From positions 1-54,599 of the forward strand of contig JAJFTZ010000023.1 in NCBI GenBank assembly GCA_021372675.1: a DNA stretch of 54,599 nucleotides, read 5' to 3'. A program made the translations under genes and the position numbers. Within the stretch, counting starts at the first letter, position 1, and the number at the start of each line of letters is the position of its first letter. The DNA comes from Eubacteriales bacterium. GTDB taxonomy: Bacteria > Bacillota > Clostridia > Christensenellales > CAG-138. Below the pieces are notes generated by a model, which worked only from the letters and a program-made list of their open reading frames with translations, had not been told where the DNA came from and made no database searches. Below are positions 47,079-54,599 of this stretch, one piece after another.

Positions 47079-48590
47079 TTATTTCTCGCGGTATCCCATC
47101 GCGCTATCCTTGAGCAGCACGTCGTGCGCGCCGCCCTCGCTGATGCTTGCGGAGGAAACGAGGGTGAGCTTCGCCTTTTCGCGGAGCTCCTTTATGCTAA
47201 GCGCCCCGCAGTTGCACATGGTGGAGCGCACCTTGGCGAGCGTGGCGGCGAGGTTATCCCTAAGGCTGCCCGCGTAGGGCACGTAGGAATCCACGCCCTC
47301 CTCAAAGCTGAGCTTCGCGCCGCCGCCCATGTCGTAGCGCTGCCAGTTTTTGGCGCGCGCACTCCCCTCGCCCCAGTATTCCTTCATGTACACGCCGTTG
47401 ATGAGCACCTTGCTCGTGGGGCTTTCGTCGAAGCGGGCGAAATAGCGCCCGAGCATGCAGAAATCGCAGCCCATGGCGAGCGCGAGCGTGATATGGTAGT
47501 CGAGCACGATCCCGCCGTCGGCGCAGATGGGCACGTAAACGCCCGTTTCCTCGAAGTATTCGTCGCGCGCCTTGGCTACCTCGATCACCGCCGTCGCCTG
47601 CCCGCGCCCGATCCCCTTCGCCTCGCGCGTAATGCAGATGGAGCCGCCCCCGATGCCTACCTTAATAAAATCCGCCCCCGCGTCCGCGAGAAAGCGGAAG
47701 CCCTCCCGATCCACCACGTTGCCCGCGCCGATCTTCACCGCTTCGCCGTAGCGCTCACGCACGAAAGCGAGCGTGCGCGCCTGCCACTCCGAAAAGCCGT
47801 CCGACGAATCGAGGCACAGCACATCCGCGCCCGCTTCCACGAGCGCCGGGATGCGCGCCTCAAAGTCGCGCGTGTTGACGCCCGCGCCGACTACGTAGCG
47901 CTTATGAGCGTCCAAAAGCTCAAGCGGGTTTTCCTTGTGCCTGTCGTAATCCTTGCGGAACACGAAGGCGACCATGTTGCCCTCCTTGGTGACGATGGGC
48001 AGCGCGTTGAGCTTATGGTCCCAGATGATGTTATTGGCCTCCTTGAGGCTCACGCCCTCGTAGGCGAACACGAGCTTATCGATACGCGTCATGAACGCCT
48101 CCACCTTAAGGCTCCGCTCCATGCGGCTCGGGCGGTAGTCGCGGCTCGTCACGAGCCCCAGAAGCTTGCCCGTGGGCGTGCCGTCGTGCGTGACGGCGAC
48201 GGTGGAATGCCCCGTTTTCTCCTTAAGCCTCAAAATATCCTCGAGCGTGGCGTCGGGCGTGATGTTGGAATCGCTCGGCGAAAAGCCCGCCTTGTACGCC
48301 TTGGCGCGCCGCACCATCTCCGCCTGCGCTTCGACCGTCTGCGAGCCGTAGATGAACGCGACCCCGCCCTCGCGCGCCAGCGCGACCGCCATTTTATCGT
48401 CCGAGACGGCCTGCATAATGGCGGAAACCAAGGGCACGTTGATGGAAAGCGGGCTTTCCTCGCCCCTTTTGAAGCGGCATAGCGGCGTGCGAAGCACCGT
48501 GTTTTCCGGCGTGCATTGCGCATGGGAGTAGGAGGGAATCAAAAGGTATTCCCCAAAGGTATGCGAGGGTTCCTCAAAGTAAAAAGCCAT
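47079..48590 (-). CDS. guaB: IMP dehydrogenase
   Basis: The 503-residue protein has the (beta/alpha)8 barrel interrupted by two CBS domains (about 95-215). The active-site loop is [10 protein letters not shown] with the catalytic Cys, preceded by the phosphate-binding and substrate region ([25 protein letters not shown]). The flap and distal parts ([36 protein letters not shown]) fit the longer IMPDH variant of anaerobic Firmicutes and Bacteroidetes. It oxidises IMP to XMP with NAD, the first committed step to GTP. GGAGG lies before the ATG. The YgjP-like gene is 24 bases upstream, possibly in the same transcript. Confidence 0.92.
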   Translation of the reverse strand: MAFYFEEPSHTFGEYLLIPSYSHAQCTPENTVLRTPLCRFKRGEESPLSINVPLVSAIMQAVSDDKMAVALAREGGVAFIYGSQTVEAQAEMVRRAKAYKAGFSPSDSNITPDATLEDILRLKEKTGHSTVAVTHDGTPTGKLLGLVTSRDYRPSRMERSLKVEAFMTRIDKLVFAYEGVSLKEANNIIWDHKLNALPIVTKEGNMVAFVFRKDYDRHKENPLELLDAHKRYVVGAGVNTRDFEARIPALVEAGADVLCLDSSDGFSEWQARTLAFVRERYGEAVKIGAGNVVDREGFRFLADAGADFIKVGIGGGSICITREAKGIGRGQATAVIEVAKARDEYFEETGVYVPICADGGIVLDYHITLALAMGCDFCMLGRYFARFDESPTSKVLINGVYMKEYWGEGSARAKNWQRYDMGGGAKLSFEEGVDSYVPYAGSLRDNLAATLAKVRSTMCNCGALSIKELREKAKLTLVSSASISEGGAHDVLLKDSAMGYREK

Positions 48591-48614
48591 AACAACCTCC
48601 GAAAAAATAGGATA

Positions 48615-49316
48615 TTACAGGTTTGTCAGAACGGGCGAAAACTCGCCCAGTTCCTTCCGCCTTTTTTTATAGTCCGGCAGCACGCCAAATACCTCCGCCC
48701 AAAACGCCACGGAATGATCGCGCCGTTTAAGGTGCGCAAGCTCGTGCGCGATCACGTAATCGACCAGCTCCGGCGGCGCTGAAATAAGCCGCCACGCGAG
48801 GCTTATGCCGCCGCCTGAAGCGCACGAGCCCCACCGCGTGACCGCGGAGGAGAGGCGCAGCGAGGTGTGCCTCACGCCCATGAGCGCGCCGAAATGCCCG
48901 AGCCTTGACGCAAAATACGCGCGCGCCTCCGCCTTATACCACGCTTCCACCGCCCCGCGCGCGGACCCGCGTGCCGTTTTGCGCACGGACTCGCGCTTTT
49001 CCATGGGCACGAACAGCACCCCGCCCGAGGAAAATATCTTTTTGACGTTCGCGGAGTAATGCAGCGTAAGACCTTCCCCCAGGAAAAGGAAGCGCTCGCC
49101 CTCCTCATAGGCGTGCGGGGGAAAATTACCCATCCGCGCGCGGTTTTCTTCCTGCTTTTTGCGTATCCAGCCCGCCCTTTCGCGCACCGCGTCCTCGATT
49201 GCGGCCACCGGCAGGCGCTTGGGCGCGCGCACCACGAGAAGCCCCTCACGCGTGACGCTGAGCCCCACGCTTTTCCTCTCGCTCCGTATGAGGTTGTCGA
49301 TGCGCGGCGTTTCCAT
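48615..49316 (-). CDS. YgjP/UPF0064-like zinc metallopeptidase (DUF45)
   Basis: The start at ATG 49316 (METPRIDNLI) has AAGGAAG nine bases upstream; the ATG at 49343 overlaps a TATAAT box. The 233-residue protein has an N-terminal beta domain with the standard phrase LVVRAPKRLPVAAIEDAVRERAGWI and the zinc motif HELAHLKRRDHS (HExxH plus later His), preceded by TRWGSCASGGGISLAWRL. This matches the WLM/SprT-like DUF45 family. Physiological substrates are unknown. Confidence 0.92.
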   Translation of the reverse strand: METPRIDNLIRSERKSVGLSVTREGLLVVRAPKRLPVAAIEDAVRERAGWIRKKQEENRARMGNFPPHAYEEGERFLFLGEGLTLHYSANVKKIFSSGGVLFVPMEKRESVRKTARGSARGAVEAWYKAEARAYFASRLGHFGALMGVRHTSLRLSSAVTRWGSCASGGGISLAWRLISAPPELVDYVIAHELAHLKRRDHSVAFWAEVFGVLPDYKKRRKELGEFSPVLTNL

Positions 49317-49341
49317 GCTGTTCTTCCTTCGCGTTTTTTCC

Positions 49342-49347
49342 ATTATA
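49342..49347 (-). promoter_or_regulatory. -10 box for the YgjP-like gene
   Basis: TATAAT on the minus strand 26 bases before the ATG. The -35 region is poor (TTGCGC at only 15 bases). Confidence 0.45.
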
Positions 49348-49419
49348 GCGCAAATTCCGCCCGCGCAACATGTTCTTTATGCGGGCGCATACTAGATTCA
49401 AAAACGGAGGATGAAAATC

Positions 49420-49596
49420 ATGGAACCGAAGTATAGGAGCGTGTTCGATTTAATGCGCGCAAACGACGAGGCGCGCGCCTATTACGAAAAGCTGCCCGAC
49501 TATGTGCGTGAGCAGATCGGCACGCGCGCCAACAGCGTAAACACCTATGCGGGGCTTAGGGATTACGCGGAAAACCTCCTAAGGGGCGACGACTAG
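49420..49596 (+). CDS. 58-residue conserved-type small protein
   Basis: The start at ATG 49420 (MEPKYRSVFDLMR) follows GGAGG by nine bases; the ATG at 49411 lies within the ribosome site. The chain is soluble and helical: RANDEARAYYEKLPDYVREQ, then RANSVNTYAGLRDYAENLLR. Similar short proteins with a YY-x-x-LP-x-YV-x-x-QI core occur in Firmicutes without known function. It lies alone between the divergent YgjP-like gene and the NlpC/P60 gene. Confidence 0.75.
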   Translation: MEPKYRSVFDLMRANDEARAYYEKLPDYVREQIGTRANSVNTYAGLRDYAENLLRGDD

Positions 49597-49643
49597 CTTT
49601 TATCCCATATTGTGAATAATCTCTGACTTCTTGCCGCGCGGCA

Positions 49644-49672
49644 TTGTCAAACCGCCAAACCGCGGATAAAAT
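49644..49672 (+). promoter_or_regulatory. Promoter for the NlpC/P60 gene
   Basis: TTGTCA (49644-49649) and TAAAAT (49667-49672) are spaced by 17 bases, about 79 bases before the ATG. Confidence 0.7.
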
Positions 49673-49750
49673 GAGAAAAACGGCAATTCGGCGCTTTTAT
49701 GCGCTTTCCGGCATGTTTTTCCGTTTTACGGCAAGAAGGAGGGCTGATAC

Positions 49751-50917
49751 ATGCGGCGCTTCAAACGCGCGGTAAGAAAATTCGTTAGATCGCTTTACGC
49801 CTTGGCGGATAAGCTTCCCCAAAGGCTTCGCTTTTTGGCGGTTTGCATACCGCTCGCCCCCATCGTACTCGCAATACTCGTTGTGGTGCTGATCGCCGTC
49901 GGCGCGAAAAACGTTGCCGCGGCTTCCGCCAAGGGCGCTGCCGACCTTCCCGCCCTTCCTTCGCCCGCGTCGGACGCCGCCCATACCGCCGCCGGCGACG
50001 TGGTGATCTCCTTACCCTCGCCATCGCCCACGCCCGCCCCCATCGCTTCTCCCACGCCCAGCCCCACGCCCGATCCCACGCTCAAGCGCGGCGACCAAAG
50101 CGAGGAGGTCACGCGTTTGCAGGAAAGGCTGATGCGGCTTGGCTACCTCGATATCGACGAGCCTACGCTTTTGTTCGGCCCCGCCACCGAGGACGCCGTA
50201 CAGCGCTTCCAGCGCCAGATCGGCGTAGCGCAGGACGGCATCGCCGGCCCCGAAACGCTCGACCGCATCTATGCCGACGACGCGCCCAAATACCTTTTGA
50301 AGCTCGGCATGGATGGCGACGACGTGAAGGAGCTGCAGCTCCAACTCGTCGATCTGGGCTACATGACCCGCGCTACCGGCCATTACGGCGACGAGACCAC
50401 CGCCGCCATCAAGGAATTTCAAAAGCGCAACAGCCTGAGCGCTGACGGCCTTACCGGCGAGGCCACCATGGACCGCCTCTACTCCGACAAGGCGGTCATG
50501 AGTGCCTCCAAGGCGAAGGAGAAGCGCCGCAAGGCCAACATCAGCGAAATGATCAAGACCGCCAAAGCGCAGCTCGGCAAGAAATACGTGCTCGGCAACA
50601 GAGGCCCCAATAGCTTCGATTGCTCCGGCCTCGTGTATTACTGCCTCAAGACCGCGGGCAGCAACCGTACCAGGCTTACCGCCGCGGGCTATTCCAAGGT
50701 GGACGATTGGGAAAAGATCACCGATATCAACAAGCTCAAGGCCGGCGACCTCATTTTGTTCTACGACAACGACTTTACCAAGGTGGGCCACGTGGGCATC
50801 ATCATCAGCAGCACCCTAATGATCGACGCCTCTTCCGGCAACGGCAAGGTCATGAAGCGCGAATACAAAACCCCGTATTGGAAAAAGCACTTCGTATGCG
50901 GCCGAAGGCCGTGGTAG
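49751..50917 (+). CDS. Peptidoglycan hydrolase: two PG-binding domains plus NlpC/P60
   Basis: The 388-residue protein has a basic N-terminus, one membrane helix (about 26-52), a Pro/Ser/Thr stalk, and two PG_binding_1 domains (about 114-175 and 183-245; both contain the GY-x-x-x-T-x-x-AI-x-x-FQ type core). A C-terminal NlpC/P60 domain (about 270-388) has the catalytic Cys in SFDCSGLVYYC and His in VGHVGIIIS. It cuts peptide stems of peptidoglycan at the cell surface. GGAGGG precedes the ATG. A strong terminator follows 12 bases after the stop. Confidence 0.94.
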   Translation: MRRFKRAVRKFVRSLYALADKLPQRLRFLAVCIPLAPIVLAILVVVLIAVGAKNVAAASAKGAADLPALPSPASDAAHTAAGDVVISLPSPSPTPAPIASPTPSPTPDPTLKRGDQSEEVTRLQERLMRLGYLDIDEPTLLFGPATEDAVQRFQRQIGVAQDGIAGPETLDRIYADDAPKYLLKLGMDGDDVKELQLQLVDLGYMTRATGHYGDETTAAIKEFQKRNSLSADGLTGEATMDRLYSDKAVMSASKAKEKRRKANISEMIKTAKAQLGKKYVLGNRGPNSFDCSGLVYYCLKTAGSNRTRLTAAGYSKVDDWEKITDINKLKAGDLILFYDNDFTKVGHVGIIISSTLMIDASSGNGKVMKREYKTPYWKKHFVCGRRPW

Positions 50918-50928
50918 GCGCTTCGCTT

Positions 50929-50964
50929 TCGCGCGCATGGCTGTAGCCATGCGCGCGAGTTTTC
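50929..50964 (+). terminator. Terminator after the NlpC/P60 gene
   Basis: TCGCGCGCATGG pairs with CCATGCGCGCGA around a six-base loop and is followed by GTTTTC. Confidence 0.8.
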
Positions 50965-51131
50965 ACCTGCGGGCGGATTTTTGCCGCGCATGTCGCCAAA
51001 AATCACGTATTTTATGGCGGCACGCCCCCTCTTTTATCTCGCGCAGTGGCGGAGCGCCGCTTTACGGCTCCTTCTGCATAACTTAAAAGCGTTAGGCTGC
51101 TGGAAAACCTTTTTAGGGGTTCGGGGCCAAA
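50965..51131 (+). other. Gene-free region leading into the copy B RNA element
   Basis: No coding frame with a ribosome site is visible. TTTACG (51060-51065) and TAAAAG, 17 bases apart, could be a weak promoter for the element that follows. A GGGGC/GCCCC hairpin begins at about 51123. Confidence 0.3.
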
Positions 51132-51379
51132 AGCCCCGGAGGCTCTAACCCGCCGTCGGCGACGGCCCGCAGGCCTAGTGCCCTAAGGCGTATCCCGCCT
51201 GGGGCCGACATGCGCGGCGACGGCGGAAGGACTTGCGCAGCAAGGGCTACTTTGCAGGAAGTGCCGACCGCAACCTTAATTGTCGCCATAGGCGACATCA
51301 GTAGTGCCCGCAGGGTACGAGTTTACGAACAGGTACTTCCTGTAACTCTCGAAAAAGTGACACAAGTCACTTTTTCGAT
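51132..51379 (+). ncRNA. Candidate structured RNA element, copy B
   Basis: This is the longer relative of the element at 26503-26705, with about 50 additional bases inserted after the GCCG following AACCC. Hairpins: GCCGTC/GACGGC, CTTGC/GCAAG (51232-51244), GTCGCC/GGCGAC (51282-51296), GTGCCC/GGGTAC (51305-51319) and GTT/AAC (51322-51331). The last three are enclosed by CAGGAAGT (51255-51262) pairing with ACTTCCTG (51336-51343). It ends in a terminator with 13-bp arms (51350-51379). The enclosing helix differs from copy A by paired substitutions. No reading frame is conserved between copies. Confidence 0.6.
51350..51379. terminator. Terminator closing copy B
   Basis: TCGAAAAAGTGAC pairs perfectly with GTCACTTTTTCGA around ACAA; the symmetric A/T runs allow termination in both directions. 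Confidence 0.85.
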
Positions 51380-51573
51380 GAGGATTGGGATTTTAGGTCG
51401 GAAAAACCCCTTTTTATCCCCCAAAAGCCACTTTTTATAGGCAACCCCTACGTTTGCTTTTTTGCATTATGTCCACTATTTCTATGGCATACTGGGACAT
51501 TATTTTTAAGATGCAGTAAAAATGCAGTAAATCGACCCGTTACCGCATGGTGCTTCAGTTACTGGTTTGGGGC

Positions 51574-52578
51574 TTACGCGAACGGCGCATATTCCAACGC
51601 GCCGTCAGGCAGCTTCTTTCTAACCCTGACGCGGTTATCATATCCGTAAAGGTACCCGTCTACGACATCCGACGCTCCGGGATTCGCGGGAAAGGAGACA
51701 GCCTCTGTCTCCCCCGTTACCCGGTTCATCCTACAAAGACCTTCGTCACGGAAATACACATATAAGTATTCGGCATCAAAGTTGAAAAACCTCAAGGGGA
51801 GATAGCCGATATCCGGATAATCGATAAACTTTATGGGATGCTTGCCGTTAAGCGACATTCGATAAATATCTTCGTTGTCGCAGTAGAATATCTCGCGATC
51901 GGTAATTAAGTACCGGAAATAAGACACGTTATCACGATAAATCAAAATGGCTTCATCCGTGTCGGGCGAGATACGGAAAAGATCGCATCCACCCTCTTGG
52001 CCCGCAATGCTTTCCCTGCTGTAAAAAAACCCGTTGGGCGCCGGATAGCCCCGAGGGTGCTCCGTGAACACAAGCGTATCGGGGTCGGAGGCGATATCTG
52101 CCGTGTAAACACAAAGGCCGTCGCCGGTGCTAGAGGAAACGTAGAGCGTATCCCCTAGACACGCAACGGTGCCGGAGCTCGCCGCATTGTGAAATACCGT
52201 GCGTTTTGCGCCGTCTTTACTGACCCTGCAGAGCTGCCCATTGTCTGTATAATAGATCCAGTTATTGTGCGCCGTGATGTAGAAGATGTGCTCTCCGTCA
52301 ACGATTTTTTCTTCGCCGGACTCCCCGTTTAAAATCTTGTAGATACCGTCCGTAGCGCAGTAATACACATCGGCGCCGTCGGACACGACCGAGCGGTTAT
52401 AGGGGTTGAAATATGCGCCTGCCTCCTCCGTCCCCTCTGCTTCCTCGTCATTGTCTACCGGCGCGCCGGGCGAAACGGCGGGCATATCGTCAAAATCCCG
52501 CATTTGCGTGTACGAGCAGCCCGCAAACAAAAGTATAAGAAATGCGGCGGCCATGATCGCGAACAAATGCTTTTTCAT
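51574..52578 (-). CDS. Lipoprotein with DUF5050-like beta-propeller
   Basis: The 334-residue protein has a signal peptide with lipobox LFAGC and an acidic linker. A propeller-type body then has recurring short blades: DVYYCATDGIYKILNGESGE, WIYYTDNGQLCRVSKDGAK, DTLYVSSSTGDGLCVYTAD, EIFYCDNEDIYRMSLNGK and YLYVYFRDEGLCRMNRVTGE. This Y-x-x-D-x-x-x-I-Y-R-x pattern matches DUF5050 and LDL-receptor-YWTD-like sequences. It is a surface-anchored binding protein of unknown ligand. AAGGAGA precedes the ATG. Base composition is more AT-rich than most of the window. Confidence 0.82.
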   Translation of the reverse strand: MKKHLFAIMAAAFLILLFAGCSYTQMRDFDDMPAVSPGAPVDNDEEAEGTEEAGAYFNPYNRSVVSDGADVYYCATDGIYKILNGESGEEKIVDGEHIFYITAHNNWIYYTDNGQLCRVSKDGAKRTVFHNAASSGTVACLGDTLYVSSSTGDGLCVYTADIASDPDTLVFTEHPRGYPAPNGFFYSRESIAGQEGGCDLFRISPDTDEAILIYRDNVSYFRYLITDREIFYCDNEDIYRMSLNGKHPIKFIDYPDIGYLPLRFFNFDAEYLYVYFRDEGLCRMNRVTGETEAVSFPANPGASDVVDGYLYGYDNRVRVRKKLPDGALEYAPFA

Positions 52579-52874
52579 TGACGATTCTCCTTGAACAATC
52601 TACTGATTCGCAACGGATACGATCGATTCGGGCAAGCTCGATTTTCATAGCGTTTTAATATGCGCGTATGTGCCGGTAAAAATTCGCTGCCCAAGTTTAG
52701 ATAATTCTGGCACGGAATTGCTTTACGGTCAAGTTAACTTTATTACGTAAGAAGGCTCAATTGCCCCCGGTCCGGAGTTGTCACTTCAATATTAGTCAGA
52801 CTCATTTTATACCAAAAATACGTAGGCGAGGCGCTATGAAACGCGATTTTCTTAACATTATCTTCATATGGCAG
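52579..52874. other. Gene-free, AT-rich divergent intergenic region
   Basis: It holds the 5' regions of the two divergent lipoprotein genes. I see no structured element or additional gene. A short ATG frame at 52837 runs through the -10 box of the downstream gene and is rejected. No clear minus-strand promoter could be picked out. Confidence 0.4.
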
Positions 52875-52883
52875 TGGTATAAT
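52875..52883 (+). promoter_or_regulatory. Extended -10 promoter for the lipoprotein at 52909
   Basis: TGGTATAAT, a perfect extended -10 (TATAAT at 52878-52883), 25 bases before the ATG. The -35 is weak. Confidence 0.6.
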
Positions 52884-52908
52884 GTCTCAATAGCAAGGAG
52901 GCGGATTC

Positions 52909-54024
52909 ATGCGTATTGTTATCCTCGCATTATGTGTATTGCTGCTTGCCGGCTGTTCAAACTCCGCAAATACGCCGCAGATGTCTCTGCCGCCAGAAGC
53001 AGCCGCTGCATATACCCCTGACGTCTCTTTTGTGCAAGATATAACCTCATTAGAAGACTCGCCGCCTATTACGCCGGATAACGATACGAACGTGTTGTTG
53101 GCGGATCGGGTGATCGTTCCTCAAGATCAGGAACCTTTCTTTTTGCGTGGAACAAAACTGAGCCTGACATTTCAGCCGGAAGCGGAAGGACTGCTTACGG
53201 GTAATCGTTTAACCTATGCGCAAATTGAGATTTTGGGTGAAACGCTAGCCGCTAAGTCACTTGGAGAGTTGCAAGCAATCTTGGAGAATATTGGCGTAGA
53301 AATGGAGCAATCTTTCCCCTGCGAGTTTACCGTAAACGACGTACAATGCATAAATGTGATGGATGGCAATTATATACGCATGTATATCACGACGTACAAT
53401 TCCAATGAAGCAGTGAACCTGTTCTTTCGCAAAGAGGGTGACTTCTTTATGCCGTGCAGCTATGTTTGTTATGAAGCTACAGATGGTGATTCACAAACAA
53501 GTTTCCTAGAATTTGCCGATCAGGAATGGATGTTGTACCATGTATACGGCGGTGGTGGTACAGGCTATATAGAAGATTGGATGGTGTGGTATAATCTTAC
53601 CGCTTGCCGTAACGAAATCGGATATTTGAACCGTTACCACAATGAAGGTAATGTGGCTCCTTCCGTATATGAAAGACAGGACATCTATATTCTCTCCGCA
53701 AATGTGACGGACGCTGAGGAAAGTGGCATCTTGGAACTATCTGTGCATATGCAGCTTGAAGCCGAATATTGGCCAGATGAAGAAAATATTGAAAATGCTG
53801 TTTCAATACCGAAACCAGACAAAATCGTTACACAAACACAGGTTCAATTATATTATGACAAAGCGGCTGATGGTTTTTACATTCGTACTTTACCTGAAGC
53901 ATATCCATTATGTTTAAATTATGATAGAAGCCGATGGCTAAATTACGTCGGTGATACTATTTACAACTTGTTCCATACAGGTAACGATTATCAGAAACAA
54001 TGGGCAACGCTGTTTTATAAATAG
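52909..54024 (+). CDS. Lipoprotein of unknown function
   Basis: The 371-residue protein starts behind AAGGAGG and has a short signal peptide ending in LLAGCSNS, a typical lipobox. The mature chain is acidic and beta-rich, with paired cysteines (CSYVCYEATDGDSQ region) and a Gly-rich loop (YHVYGGGGTGYIEDWMVWYNL). No known domain is recognised. Codon use is markedly AT-richer than the flanking housekeeping-type genes, which fits recent acquisition with the neighbouring DUF5050-like lipoprotein. Confidence 0.8.
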   Translation: MRIVILALCVLLLAGCSNSANTPQMSLPPEAAAAYTPDVSFVQDITSLEDSPPITPDNDTNVLLADRVIVPQDQEPFFLRGTKLSLTFQPEAEGLLTGNRLTYAQIEILGETLAAKSLGELQAILENIGVEMEQSFPCEFTVNDVQCINVMDGNYIRMYITTYNSNEAVNLFFRKEGDFFMPCSYVCYEATDGDSQTSFLEFADQEWMLYHVYGGGGTGYIEDWMVWYNLTACRNEIGYLNRYHNEGNVAPSVYERQDIYILSANVTDAEESGILELSVHMQLEAEYWPDEENIENAVSIPKPDKIVTQTQVQLYYDKAADGFYIRTLPEAYPLCLNYDRSRWLNYVGDTIYNLFHTGNDYQKQWATLFYK

Positions 54025-54137
54025 AAATTCTTGCGGCATGGAACTGTCACTGCTTTTCTGATTCCCGCTCAATTAAGAGATATTTAATGCTAGCAGTAAA
54101 ATAATCTTAATGAAAGTAGGAACAATACCATGAGCAA

Positions 54138-54167
54138 AAGCGTCCCGCGCTTTCGCGCGGGACGCTT
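54138..54167 (-). terminator. Terminator after the sortase gene
   Basis: AAGCGTCCCGCGC and GCGCGGGACGCTT are perfect complements around a four-base loop. On the minus strand the hairpin ends in TTTTGC. Confidence 0.8.
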
Positions 54168-54189
54168 CATCGTTAGCTTAGGTTATCCC

Positions 54190-54599
54190 TTATTTCACCC
54201 GTTTCGCCATCACCGCGAAGTAGGAGCCGTCGTATTCGTAGGTGCAGGTGGAAAGCGTGATCACCTGATCGGTGGGCTTGATGGTCACGGACGGGTCGTA
54301 GTTCATGGGTTTCACGGTCTTTGCGTACTCGATGGTCTGGTTCATGATGTTGGCAAACTCCTGATCGTCCGCAAAGCGCACGTGGATGTGGTAAATGGTG
54401 TTTGGCATCACGATGTAGGCGAGGTATATCTGCCATTCGGTTTCCGCGCCGTCCCAGAAGAGCTTAACGGTGCGGTGCGCGTCGAAAAAGTCCTTCTGCT
54501 TGAAGTTCATCAGGTCGTGAAACATGGTGCCGTTCTTCATGTTGTGACCGTAGATGATGATGTGGCGCTGCTGGTAGCTTTCCGCGTTTCGAAAATCCA
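54190..54599 (-). CDS. Class B sortase (partial, N-terminus off the right edge)
   Basis: The frame is open to the window edge (136 residues visible), so the ATG at 54540 is internal. The catalytic His lies in IIIYGHNMKNGTMFHDL, the catalytic Cys in ITLSTCTYEYDGSYFAVMAKRV, and the catalytic Arg in the final KRVK. The order and sequence style are class B (SrtB-like). It attaches secreted proteins with a sorting motif to the wall or polymerises pili. No sorting-signal substrate is visible in this window. Confidence 0.9.
   Translation of the reverse strand, partial: DFRNAESYQQRHIIIYGHNMKNGTMFHDLMNFKQKDFFDAHRTVKLFWDGAETEWQIYLAYIVMPNTIYHIHVRFADDQEFANIMNQTIEYAKTVKPMNYDPSVTIKPTDQVITLSTCTYEYDGSYFAVMAKRVK

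Noticed and set aside
47124..48482. 452-codon open frame on the plus strand
   Set aside because: Antisense to IMP dehydrogenase, no ribosome site and no domain.
52837..53021. Short plus-strand frame beginning MKRDFLNIIF
   Set aside because: It runs through the extended -10 box and into the next gene in another frame; ribosome site spacing is too short.
1..54599. CRISPR arrays, tRNA or rRNA genes, prophage modules
   Set aside because: No regularly spaced direct repeats of CRISPR type, no cloverleaf-like tRNA and no phage structural genes were seen; the only tandem repeats are coding ones in the secreted protein.

Overview
The window looks like a chromosomal segment of a GC-rich low-G+C-lineage Gram-positive anaerobe, most likely an uncultured gut-type Clostridia (Bacillota). 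Evidence: strong AGGAGG-type ribosome sites, many TTG and GTG starts, sigma-A promoters, a class B sortase, LytR-CpsA-Psr and NlpC/P60 wall proteins, DUF4179/ECF sigma pairs, PadR-DUF1700-DUF4097, a Cthe_2159-type lipoprotein, L-cysteine desulfidase, and a clostridial HflX with a JAMM-like N-terminus. The genus cannot be fixed from sequence alone. There are no rRNA, tRNA or CRISPR loci.

Layout. 1-7.5 kb (minus): anti-sigma/ECF sigma pair, rRNA methyltransferase, TPR protein, Hsp33, a methyltransferase, and an RCC1-repeat membrane protein with a vestigial kinase N-lobe. 7.5-17.4 kb: GNAT, LCP wall ligase, VOC protein, diguanylate cyclase, cyclophilin lipoprotein, PQQ-type propeller, alanine/glycine symporter and HflX. 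17.4-26.5 kb: chloramphenicol-phosphotransferase-like kinase, PadR operon with an overlooked 39-residue gene, dTMP kinase, ArgS, several small unknowns, a GNAT/P-loop kinase pair, DUF1062 and a cysteine hydrolase. 26.7-35.9 kb (minus): large GGDEF-EAL protein, then a MarR-controlled heterodimeric ABC exporter with a beta-helix lipoprotein. 36-43.4 kb: GNAT, MFS, cysteine desulfidase, HDOD/EAL-like protein, MutY and a cNMP-binding/DUF2225 protein. 43.4-44.7 kb: a decayed IS150-group element that landed in a terminator hairpin. 44.7-51 kb: repeat-rich secreted protein, IMP dehydrogenase, YgjP-like metallopeptidase and an NlpC/P60 hydrolase. 51.4-54.1 kb: an AT-richer island with two lipoproteins. 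The right edge holds a truncated sortase B.

Themes. Cyclic-di-GMP turnover (three proteins), cell-envelope biogenesis and surface display (LCP, NlpC/P60, sortase, large secreted protein, several lipoproteins), and many small stand-alone enzymes in one- or two-gene units separated by intrinsic terminators.

Most unusual content. Two diverged copies (about 26.5 and 51.1-51.4 kb) of a structured, terminator-ended element with compensatory base changes look like members of a noncoding RNA family. A second candidate RNA lies on the minus strand at 25.6-25.88 kb, with its own promoter and an intrinsic terminator placed just before the DUF1062 start codon. Neither was recognised as a named RNA class from memory.
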